Source: Tolypothrix sp. PCC 7910 (GTDB taxonomy: Bacteria > Cyanobacteriota > Cyanobacteriia > Cyanobacteriales > Nostocaceae). From it: a stretch of 64,000 nucleotides of DNA. Shown piece by piece: positions 51,374 through 58,856 of this stretch. A model generated the notes under the pieces. That model ran no database searches. It was not told the DNA's origin and worked only from the letters and a program-made list of their open reading frames with translations. The stretch spans positions 124,001-188,000 of the forward strand of contig NZ_CP050440.1 of the NCBI RefSeq assembly GCF_011769525.1, in the 5' to 3' direction. Every line of letters begins with the position of its first letter. Within the stretch, counting starts at the first letter, position 1. A program made the position numbers and the translations under genes.

Positions 51374-54121
51374 ATGGTCAAGCCTATTAGCTCAAAATCC
51401 GCACGAGAGCGCTTTAATATTTCTAGATTGGCGATTGAATTTTCGTGGTTGACGGTAGGTTTTTGGATTGCTGTGACGGTAGCCGGGCTATTAGCTTTCA
51501 GCTCCCTCAAGTATGCTTTGTTTCCAGATATTACCTTTCCTGTAGTGGTGGTAAATGCTACCGCCCCCGTAGAAACGGCTCTGGATACTGAGACAAAACT
51601 GACTCAACCAATAGAAAAAGGTTTGCAATCTCTGGAAGGACTTGAGGACATTCGCTCATCGACTTATCCAGGGCAAACTGCTGTGAGTTTGTCGTTTGTA
51701 GTTGGTACAAACCTCGACAAATCAACTCGCCAAGTAGAAACAGCGCTGAAAAAGTTAACCCTGACTCAGGGAGCAAATTACAAAATTATTCCGCTGAACT
51801 TAAATGAGTCAGCTGCCATTAGTTACGCCATTGAGAGTCCCTCAGGGAATCTTACGGATTTGACGAAATTGGCAAAAGACCAGATAGTTCCTGCGATCGC
51901 TAAAGTGCCAGGGGTGTTAAAAGTAGCACTATTGGGTACTGCTCATACCTCACCTCCCCAGTTATCAGCAAATGCAGGGGCTTTACCAACAGGTGGGGCT
52001 ACTTTAGTCAACTTCAACGGTAAAGATGCTTTAGCATTTCAGGTCATCAAAAAAGGCACCGCCAATACATTAGAAGTGGTAAGCCGCGTTGAGAAAGAAG
52101 TCCAAAAGCTGCGGTCTTCCCTCAAAGATGTCACACTCACCTTAGCTGCGACTCAGGCTGAGTATATCCGCAACGCCACCCATTCCACAATCGATGCTTT
52201 GATTGAAGCTATAGTCTTGTCGGTAGTGGTGATATTTCCATTTTTATGGAACTGGCAAGCCACTTTAATTTCCGCCTTGGCGATTCCCACATCTTTGTTG
52301 GCGACATTTATCGTCATGGCGTTTTTTGGCTTCAACCTAGAAACCATCACCCTATTAGCCTTAGCTTTGGTAATTGGTAGTATTGTCGATGATGCGATCG
52401 TGGATGTAGAAAACATCATGCGACACGTAGAAGACGGTGAAACTCCCCGTCAAGCTGCACTTGCTGCTACCAATGAAATTGGGCTGACAGTTACCGCCGC
52501 CACCTTCACTGCCGTAGCAGTATTTCTGCCAATTGGGTTGATGGGGGGAGTAATTGGTCAGTTTTTCAAGCCATTTGGAATTACGGTTTCTGCTGCCATG
52601 CTAGCTTCTTTGCTAGTCGCCAGAACATTATCGCCTGTATTGTCAATTTATTGGCTGAAACCCGCCTCTTCCGGTTCTCGCCGCCGCGAATCTCATCTAT
52701 GGATTCGCTTTGCTCAAAGTTACCGCGATTTGCTGAGTTGGTCATTAGATCACAAGCGTATTGTCATGGGTTTAGCTTTAATCAGCTTCATTGGTGGTAT
52801 CGCCATCATTCCCATGATTCCCAAAGGCTTTATTCCCAAACTCGATCGCGGCGAATTTAACATTACCTACACCGCCCCGTTGTTGAGTTTACCTGAGCAT
52901 TTGAGAGCAGCGCAGGAGGCAGGGGGACAAGAGGCAGGGGGCAGGGAGCAGGGAGCAGGGGGAAATATAAATTCCCAATCCCCAGTCCCTAATCCCCAGT
53001 CCCCAGTCCCCAATCCCCAATCCCCAATCCCCAATCCCCTAGACGATTCTTTGCAAGTTGCGAGGAAGTTGGAAGAGGTGGTGAGAAAATCGCCTGCTGT
53101 GGCTACTGTATTTACTACCGTGGGTTCCCGGGAGGGTGAGCCGAATAAAGGCACGCTGTATGTGAAACTCAAGGAAGACCGCAAAATCACTACTGCGGAA
53201 CTCCAGGATCAATTTCGTTCCTCTTTGCCTAATCTGCCCGGGGTAACTACCAGCGTAGAAGATATTCAATTTGTTGATACTGGTGGGCAAAAACCTTTGC
53301 AATTAGCCTTAAGAGGGAATGACCTCAAAGCACTAGGTAAGGCTGCTAAGGATATTAAAGACCGCTTAGTAAAATTACCAGGATTCGCTGATGTCAGTGT
53401 TACAGGTGATAACAATCAAAGCGATCAGATTTTTCAAATTGAGCGTCTCAATAATCAGCGTGTGGCTTATATTAGCGCCAACCTGGGCAAGGATATGTCT
53501 TTAGGTGATGCTACTGATAAAGTTGTAGCAGTAGCTAAAGCAGTGTTGCCAAAAGGTGTTTCCTTAGATTTAGGCGGCGACTCTGCCCGTTTAGGAGAAG
53601 TGTTTGGCAGCTTTGGCACTACCTTAGCTTTATCAGCACTGTGTATTGTGGTGGTACTAATTTGGCTGTTTAAAGGCTGGGTAGATCCCTTAGTAATTGG
53701 CGTTTCTTTGCCCTTAGCTATAGTAGGGGCAATGTTGGCGCTGTTAATTACCAAGAGCGACTTCGGCATGATTTCCCTGATCGGCTTTGTATTCTTGTTG
53801 GGTATCGCCAATAAAAATGCCATCTTGATTGTTGATTACATCAATCAATTGCGGAAATCAGGACTAGAACGGAAAGAAGCTATCCTCAAAGCCGGGCCAG
53901 TACGCCTCAGACCAATTATGATGACCACTGCGGCGACAATTTTAGGCATGGTACCTATCGCCTTAGGGTTGGGAGCAGGTTCAGAATTGCGATCGCCTAT
54001 GGCTGTTGCGATCGCAGGTGGTTTGGTAAGTTCTACTGTCCTGAGTTTAATTGTTGTGCCTGTGGTCTACGTCATCTTAGATGATTGGTTTCCGCGCTGG
54101 AAAAAGGAGCGAAACCATTGA
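51374..54121 (+). CDS. RND-superfamily efflux permease (HAE1/AcrB-like), with in-frame repeat insertion
   Basis: The 915-residue inner-membrane pump has an N-terminal helix (FSWLTVGFWIAVTVAGLLAF), a porter domain, the first helix bundle with LALALVIGSIVDDAIVDVEN (about 325-344; the proton-relay acidic pair), a second porter half, and the C-terminal bundle with LLGIANKNAILIVDYINQ. It is smaller than AcrB (about 1040), so some loops are short. At about residues 513-556 an extra segment, AQEAGGQEAGGREQG through NPQSPIPNP, is translated STRR DNA inserted in frame. In some bacteria an RND pump (HpnN) moves hopanoids to the outer membrane, and hpnA is translationally coupled here, so a hopanoid role is plausible. 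Confidence 0.88.
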   Translation: MVKPISSKSARERFNISRLAIEFSWLTVGFWIAVTVAGLLAFSSLKYALFPDITFPVVVVNATAPVETALDTETKLTQPIEKGLQSLEGLEDIRSSTYPGQTAVSLSFVVGTNLDKSTRQVETALKKLTLTQGANYKIIPLNLNESAAISYAIESPSGNLTDLTKLAKDQIVPAIAKVPGVLKVALLGTAHTSPPQLSANAGALPTGGATLVNFNGKDALAFQVIKKGTANTLEVVSRVEKEVQKLRSSLKDVTLTLAATQAEYIRNATHSTIDALIEAIVLSVVVIFPFLWNWQATLISALAIPTSLLATFIVMAFFGFNLETITLLALALVIGSIVDDAIVDVENIMRHVEDGETPRQAALAATNEIGLTVTAATFTAVAVFLPIGLMGGVIGQFFKPFGITVSAAMLASLLVARTLSPVLSIYWLKPASSGSRRRESHLWIRFAQSYRDLLSWSLDHKRIVMGLALISFIGGIAIIPMIPKGFIPKLDRGEFNITYTAPLLSLPEHLRAAQEAGGQEAGGREQGAGGNINSQSPVPNPQSPVPNPQSPIPNPLDDSLQVARKLEEVVRKSPAVATVFTTVGSREGEPNKGTLYVKLKEDRKITTAELQDQFRSSLPNLPGVTTSVEDIQFVDTGGQKPLQLALRGNDLKALGKAAKDIKDRLVKLPGFADVSVTGDNNQSDQIFQIERLNNQRVAYISANLGKDMSLGDATDKVVAVAKAVLPKGVSLDLGGDSARLGEVFGSFGTTLALSALCIVVVLIWLFKGWVDPLVIGVSLPLAIVGAMLALLITKSDFGMISLIGFVFLLGIANKNAILIVDYINQLRKSGLERKEAILKAGPVRLRPIMMTTAATILGMVPIALGLGAGSELRSPMAVAIAGGLVSSTVLSLIVVPVVYVILDDWFPRWKKERNH
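52908..53040. repeat. STRR insertion inside the RND permease gene
   Basis: About 130 bp of AGGCAGGGGGCAGGGAGCAG and CCCCAGT/CCCCAAT heptamers lie inside the coding sequence. The frame is preserved, adding about 44 residues in the periplasmic porter part. Confidence 0.9.
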
Positions 54122-55107
54122 TGCGGGTTTTTGTAACCGGGGGTACTGGTTTTATTGGTGCCCATTTGGTGAGGTTGCTGCTGCAAGAAGGATATACAGT
54201 CAAAGCACTGGTACGCCCTAGTAGCAACCTACAAAACCTCCAAGGGCTAGAGGTAGAAATTGTCAAGGGCGATCTCAATGATGGAGATTTGGCAGAGAAA
54301 ATGCAGGGTTGTCAATATTTGTTTCATGTTGCAGCCCATTATTCCCTTTGGCAAACAGACCAAGAGTTACTTTACCGCCACAACGTCCAAGGTACGCGCA
54401 ACGTTTTAGCCGCAGCGCAACAAGCTGGAATTGAACGCACTGTATATACCAGTTCCGTAGCCGCAATTGGGGTCGGGGAATCTGGTAAAGTCGTAGATGA
54501 AACTCATCAGAGTCCCTTAGAGAAATTGGTTGGTCACTACAAAAAGTCAAAATTTCTGGCGGAACAGGTAGCAATGCAAGCAGCTAGTACAGGTCAGGAA
54601 ATCGTTGTGGTCAATCCTAGCAGCCCAATTGGGCCCTTGGATATTAAACCTACCCCCACAGGGGATATCATCCTGCGGTTTTTGCAGCGGAAAATGCCCT
54701 TTTACATGGATACTGGCTTGAATTTTATTGATGTGCGAGATGTAGCCAAAGGTCATTTACTAGCTTTATCGCGAGGTAAATCAGGCGATCGCTATATCTT
54801 AGGGCATCAAAATCTTACCCTGAAGCAACTTTTAGAACAACTCGCCCAAATCACAGGTTTAAAAGCCCCACAAAAGGCTGTACCTGCTTGGCTACCCCTA
54901 ACTGCTGCTTGGGTAGATGAAAAAATGCTCGCACCATTCGGTAAAACGCCCTCAGTACCCTTAGATGGTGTACGCATGGCGCAACAACCTATGTACTACG
55001 ATGCATCCAAAGCAGTAACAAAATTGGGCTTACCTCAGTCTTCTTTAACAACAGCACTTAAAGACGCTGTCGATTGGTTTGTCAGTAAAGGTTATGTCAA
55101 AGGATGA
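54121..55107 (+). CDS. hpnA: Hopanoid-associated sugar epimerase / NAD-dependent reductase HpnA
   Basis: The 328-residue extended SDR has a Rossmann motif (VFVTGGTGFIGAHLVRLL; GxxGxxG), VKALVRPSSNLQNLQGLE, LFHVAAHYSLW, the active-site SS and YKKSKFLAEQ (Tyr-x3-Lys), and VVNPSSPIGPLDIKPTPTG, which is typical of HpnA. It acts in the hopanoid side-chain pathway, probably as a reductase/epimerase on the ribosyl or amino-sugar moiety; the exact step is not settled. The ATG at 54121 shares its A with the TGA of the RND gene, so translation is coupled. It is followed by STRR-like ACCAATT repeats and hpnH. Confidence 0.9.
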   Translation: MRVFVTGGTGFIGAHLVRLLLQEGYTVKALVRPSSNLQNLQGLEVEIVKGDLNDGDLAEKMQGCQYLFHVAAHYSLWQTDQELLYRHNVQGTRNVLAAAQQAGIERTVYTSSVAAIGVGESGKVVDETHQSPLEKLVGHYKKSKFLAEQVAMQAASTGQEIVVVNPSSPIGPLDIKPTPTGDIILRFLQRKMPFYMDTGLNFIDVRDVAKGHLLALSRGKSGDRYILGHQNLTLKQLLEQLAQITGLKAPQKAVPAWLPLTAAWVDEKMLAPFGKTPSVPLDGVRMAQQPMYYDASKAVTKLGLPQSSLTTALKDAVDWFVSKGYVKG

Positions 55108-55234
55108 AGTAAGAAGTATGAATCTATTTTTTCAGCCTTTATCCTTCAGACTTTCGTAATGACCAATTACCAATTACCAATTACCAATTGGTATTCAGTG
55201 GTGTTTTTCCGTATAGCAGGAGTGAACAGAGTCA

Positions 55235-56251
55235 ATGGCGATTAATTTACAACAAGCTATAGATATTGGGAAATATCTAGTTACACAACGTTTGAAAGGA
55301 CGCAAACGCTTTCCTTTAGTCTTAATGTTAGAACCGCTTTTTCGGTGTAACTTAGCTTGTAATGGTTGTGGTAAAATTCAGCACCCACCGGAAATATTAA
55401 AGCAAAATCTCACCCCAGAACAGTGCTTTGCTGCTGTGGAAGAATGCGGCGCACCAGTGGTTTCCATTCCTGGGGGAGAACCGCTAATGCATCCCCAAAT
55501 TGATGAAATTGTTCGGGGATTAGTGGAACGCAAGAAATATATTTACTTGTGTACCAATGGTTTGTTATTAGAAAAAAGCCTTGATAAATTTCAACCTTCC
55601 CCTTACCTCACCTTCAGCGTTCATTTAGACGGAATGCGCGATTTACACGACAAATCTGTTGATCGCAAAGGCGTTTTTGATATTGCTGTTAAAGCTATTC
55701 GTGCCGCTAAAGCTAAGGGTTTTCGCGTCACAACTAACACCACCATCTTTGATGGTACTGATCCCAAAGAAATGCATGAGTTCTTTGAGTTTCTCGAAAC
55801 TCTCAATACAGATGGAATGATGATTTCTCCTGGTTATAGCTACGAATTAGCACCAGATCAAAATCATTTTCTCCAGCGTGAACAAACACACGCCTTATTC
55901 CGGGAAATCTTGGCTCCCCAGAAAGCAGGCAAGAAAAATTGGAACTTCAATCACAACCCCTTATATTTAGACTTCCTCACTGGCGAGAAGGACTACGAAT
56001 GTACGCCTTGGGGTAGCCCTAGTTACAGCGTTCTCGGTTGGCAAAAACCCTGTTACCTATTTGGTGATGGTTATTACGCCACCTTTAAAGAATTGCTAGA
56101 AGAAACCGACTGGAGCCAATACGGCCGCGCCAGTGGTAATCCCAAATGTGCCGATTGCATGATGCACTGTGGCTACGAACCCACAGCCGCAATGGATGCG
56201 ATGCAACCACAAAACATTGCCCGTTCCCTTGGCACTGTGTTTGGTAAATAA
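55235..56251 (+). CDS. hpnH: Adenosyl-hopene transferase HpnH (radical SAM)
   Basis: The 338-residue protein carries the radical SAM motif CNLACNGC (Cys-x3-Cys-x2-Cys, about residues 38-45), [12 protein letters not shown] (SAM-binding GGEP), and a C-terminal cysteine-rich stretch [12 protein letters not shown]. The [36 protein letters not shown]-type N-terminus (shown here in part: [17 protein letters not shown]) matches HpnH. It attaches an adenosyl group to diploptene, giving adenosylhopane, the first step to extended hopanoids. It is in line with hpnA, and a second radical SAM gene follows 293 bp downstream. Confidence 0.93.
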   Translation: MAINLQQAIDIGKYLVTQRLKGRKRFPLVLMLEPLFRCNLACNGCGKIQHPPEILKQNLTPEQCFAAVEECGAPVVSIPGGEPLMHPQIDEIVRGLVERKKYIYLCTNGLLLEKSLDKFQPSPYLTFSVHLDGMRDLHDKSVDRKGVFDIAVKAIRAAKAKGFRVTTNTTIFDGTDPKEMHEFFEFLETLNTDGMMISPGYSYELAPDQNHFLQREQTHALFREILAPQKAGKKNWNFNHNPLYLDFLTGEKDYECTPWGSPSYSVLGWQKPCYLFGDGYYATFKELLEETDWSQYGRASGNPKCADCMMHCGYEPTAAMDAMQPQNIARSLGTVFGK

Positions 56252-56543
56252 CTGACAGAAGAAAGGCAGAGGGCAGAAGGCAGAAATACAATTTTTGTCC
56301 TCTGCTACAAGGGTTTCAAGCCCCTAAATTTATTTATGCAAAGCAAAAAAAGATGTGTTTTGAGACGCGCAGCACCAGAAAAACAGCGTCCTTATTAAAT
56401 CCCCTGAATTTATTTTTGGGGATTCCCTTCTGCCCTCTGCTTTCTCCTATCAAAGACGCTACGCGAACGTACTTCTGCCTTCTTAAATACTCCCACACTT
56501 TTGCAAGCCAGAAGTGTGGGCTTCTCAAAACTCAGCACTCACT

Positions 56544-57659
56544 ATGGCACAAAATAGTTTGGCGGTAGAAACAAAACGCCGCTCTTTATGGCAAATGGCA
56601 CTACAGGCATTACAGGATGGTGGCCCTGCTACGTGTCAATTTGCCATTACCAGCGTTTGTAATGCTCGTTGCGGGTTTTGCAGCTTTGCAGTGGATCAAA
56701 TGCCGATGGAACAACGGCATTCTGTAACCTTAGAACAGGCCAAAGAAGCAGCAGAAATTCTCTATCGCAATGGAGTGTATTTCTTAATTTATGTGGGTGG
56801 TGAACCAATGGCTCATCCCCATCTCAATGAGATGATTGCTCATGCATCAAGTATCGGTATGGCACCGATGTTAGTCACTAATGGTTCTCTGCTGACACCA
56901 CAGCGAATTGATGAGATGGCTGATGCTGGGTTGATCAGTGTGATTATTTCTATTGATGCGGCTGAAGTCGAGAAACATGAGCAGAATCGGGGACTTAAGG
57001 GAGTGTGCGATCGCATCCGTAATGCTAATGCCCATTTCCAACGCCGAAATATCAGTACTACCGCCTCAGTCACCATGAGCCGACTGGTGGATGATTACTC
57101 TCAGCTACCACCATTTTTAACATCCTTGGGATTTGACAGTGTCACTTTCTCTTATCCCCTAACCACCCTAGCATCTTCCTATCTTGGTTACGCGGAGTCA
57201 AACTTAGTAGATTACACAGCCGCAGAGTTGGATGAGCGCTTTGAAACTTTAAAAGCTCTTAAACGTGAATTTCCAGTTGTCAATCCTACCGCTTCTATTG
57301 AAGATATGCAGCGCCACTTACGTGGTGAACCAGAGCAATTTGGCTGTCTTGGTGGCTGGAAATTGTTTTATTTAGACTGGCATCTTAACCTTTACCGTTG
57401 CCACAACTGGGATAAACCCATGTGTCATATCACTGAGTTTGATAACTCCCAAAGAGTTCGTGATGGCTGTACTGCTTGTATGATTGACTGCTACCGCGAC
57501 TCTAGCGTCATGCAACACATTGGCATTGCTGTTAGTGATGGCGTACAAGCAGCAACAAAAGGACAATTTTACAAAGCTTGGAAATATTGGTTTAACCGTA
57601 AAAACCTAGTTTCTCTGAAATCCGTCTGGGAACAAGCTACTTGGTTACGCCGCCTTTAA
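56544..57659 (+). CDS. Radical SAM protein, HpnH-related, second copy
   Basis: The 371-residue protein has the CxxxCxxC site as CNARCGFC (about residues 41-48), YVGGEPMAHPHLNEMI, and a C-terminal CTACMIDCYRDSSVM that could bind an auxiliary cluster (SPASM-like). It is more distant from HpnH than the preceding gene, but its position suggests a step in hopanoid side-chain or related lipid maturation; this is inference. The start at 56544 (MAQNSLAVETKRR) precedes a normal N-terminus; an ATG at 56514 would add ten residues. A hairpin at 57886-57921 is far downstream, after a repeat element. Confidence 0.8.
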   Translation: MAQNSLAVETKRRSLWQMALQALQDGGPATCQFAITSVCNARCGFCSFAVDQMPMEQRHSVTLEQAKEAAEILYRNGVYFLIYVGGEPMAHPHLNEMIAHASSIGMAPMLVTNGSLLTPQRIDEMADAGLISVIISIDAAEVEKHEQNRGLKGVCDRIRNANAHFQRRNISTTASVTMSRLVDDYSQLPPFLTSLGFDSVTFSYPLTTLASSYLGYAESNLVDYTAAELDERFETLKALKREFPVVNPTASIEDMQRHLRGEPEQFGCLGGWKLFYLDWHLNLYRCHNWDKPMCHITEFDNSQRVRDGCTACMIDCYRDSSVMQHIGIAVSDGVQAATKGQFYKAWKYWFNRKNLVSLKSVWEQATWLRRL

Positions 57660-57662
57660 GGT

Positions 57663-57839
57663 AATACGCTTGGGTTAAGCTCATTAGTGATTGATTTGTC
57701 ACTTAATTACAAAAGCCAGATCAATTGGGGGATTCTCCCCCAAACCCCCGATTGGGTGACGGTTGCGTCCCCCAAACCCCCTCCAAAATTATTGTTCGGT
57801 TTTTTTGTTGAGTAACTAGTTTTTTGGTTTTGTGATCAA
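57663..57839 (-). repeat. 177-bp G-run element, copy B (inverted relative to copy A)
   Basis: The reverse complement matches 8072-8248 with only a few differences and the same length. On the plus strand it reads as C-runs (CCCCCAAACCCCC twice). It lies three bases past the stop codon of the radical SAM gene. Confidence 0.85.
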
Positions 57840-57885
57840 TTAGTTTTCTTAACTGAACCGTATTGACCCTATGGGGGAATTCAAA

Positions 57886-57921
57886 ATAGAAGCCTTCACG
57901 TGAATCTGTGGGGGCTTCTAT
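57886..57921 (+). terminator. Possible terminator hairpin
   Basis: A perfect 9-bp stem, ATAGAAGCC and GGCTTCTAT, with an 18-base loop. The T-tract is weak. Confidence 0.4.
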
Positions 57922-58218
57922 TTATGTCATCTTATTGATTATTTTTATATTTGCAAGTCCCTACTCTGTTTGCGATCGCGCATTTGCACGCTTAATTGTA
58001 CTCAATAAAATCTTTACGGAAAATAATTTCTTATCTGTGTAGTTACTAGTATCAATTCCCAAAGTATTGACTTTTGGGCAAAAAAAACTTACGTCTGCAT
58101 CATGCAGCGTACCAAAAATAACTTAGAATATACCGAATTTTACGGTTATTTTGACTTTAACTCTCAGGGTGCATAAAAGTTTATCAGTCAATCTACAGGG
58201 AATCAACAGCCAAATACC

Positions 58219-58821
58219 GTGATGTCAAACGATTTTGAGCAGCCTGAAGTTAATCTCCCAAATATGGGAACAGGTAAGTATTTAACACCATTTCAGCGTA
58301 AACAGCTGCAAAAAAATTTACAAGATGATTTGTCTGAATCTTATCGTCAGCGAATCGAAATTATGTTGTTGGCGGATGAAGGCAAAACTCAAACTGAAAT
58401 TTGTCAGACATTAAAATGTTCTCCGGCGACAGCACGACATTGGATGCACATTGCGCGTACTGGGATGGCGCACCAATGGCAAGATTGTCCTCTAGGTCGC
58501 CCAAAAGCAATTAATCAGGAATATTTGGAACGCTTACAACAGTTACTTTCTCAAAGTCCTAGGGATTGTGGCTATGGCTTTAGACGCTGGACAGTCAATT
58601 GGTTGCGAAAGCATTTAGCCAAAGAATTGGGAATAGATGTGAGCGATCGCCATCTTAAACGCGTCCTCAAACAAATGGGATTATCAACCATCCCCAAACC
58701 CACTCCATCTCAGAGTGAACATACAGAGAAAATCGCAGGACAAAAAATCTTAATTTCTGACCTTAAATCCGAAAAATCGCGTAATCTTACGGGATTTTTT
58801 CTTTGGGAATCAGAGAAATAA
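58219..58821 (+). CDS. Helix-turn-helix protein resembling an IS630 transposase N-terminus
   Basis: The 200-residue protein has an HTH with RIEIMLLADEGKTQTEICQT and CSPATARHWMHIAR (residues about 45-85), then a winged-helix-like part (GYGFRRWTVNWLRKHLAKEL, VSDRHLKRVLKQMGL). That is the DNA-binding region of IS630-type transposases. No DDE catalytic domain follows, so it looks domesticated as a regulator. Unusually, a strong terminator (58772-58799) is embedded in its last codons. It lies directly before the C39-ABC exporter gene, making it a candidate regulator of the export genes. The start at 58219 could also be the second Met. Confidence 0.7.
   Translation: MMSNDFEQPEVNLPNMGTGKYLTPFQRKQLQKNLQDDLSESYRQRIEIMLLADEGKTQTEICQTLKCSPATARHWMHIARTGMAHQWQDCPLGRPKAINQEYLERLQQLLSQSPRDCGYGFRRWTVNWLRKHLAKELGIDVSDRHLKRVLKQMGLSTIPKPTPSQSEHTEKIAGQKILISDLKSEKSRNLTGFFLWESEK
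58772..58800 (+). terminator. Rho-independent terminator inside the 3' end of the HTH gene
   Basis: AAAAATC-g-CGTAA pairs with TTACG-g-GATTTTT across a 2-base loop, followed by TTCTTTGGG. It lies 57 bp before the likely exporter start and inside the HTH coding frame. Confidence 0.65.
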
Positions 58822-58856
58822 ATACGCAAAAAAAGCAAGTACCAGTTCAGGATTTC

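Larger units (their letters stand above)
57660..58218. other. Intergenic region with the second G-run element
   Basis: It holds copy B of the 177-bp element and a 9-bp-stem hairpin at 57886-57921. The rest (57925-58218) is AT-rich with no gene, and presumably contains the promoter of the HTH gene. Confidence 0.65.
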
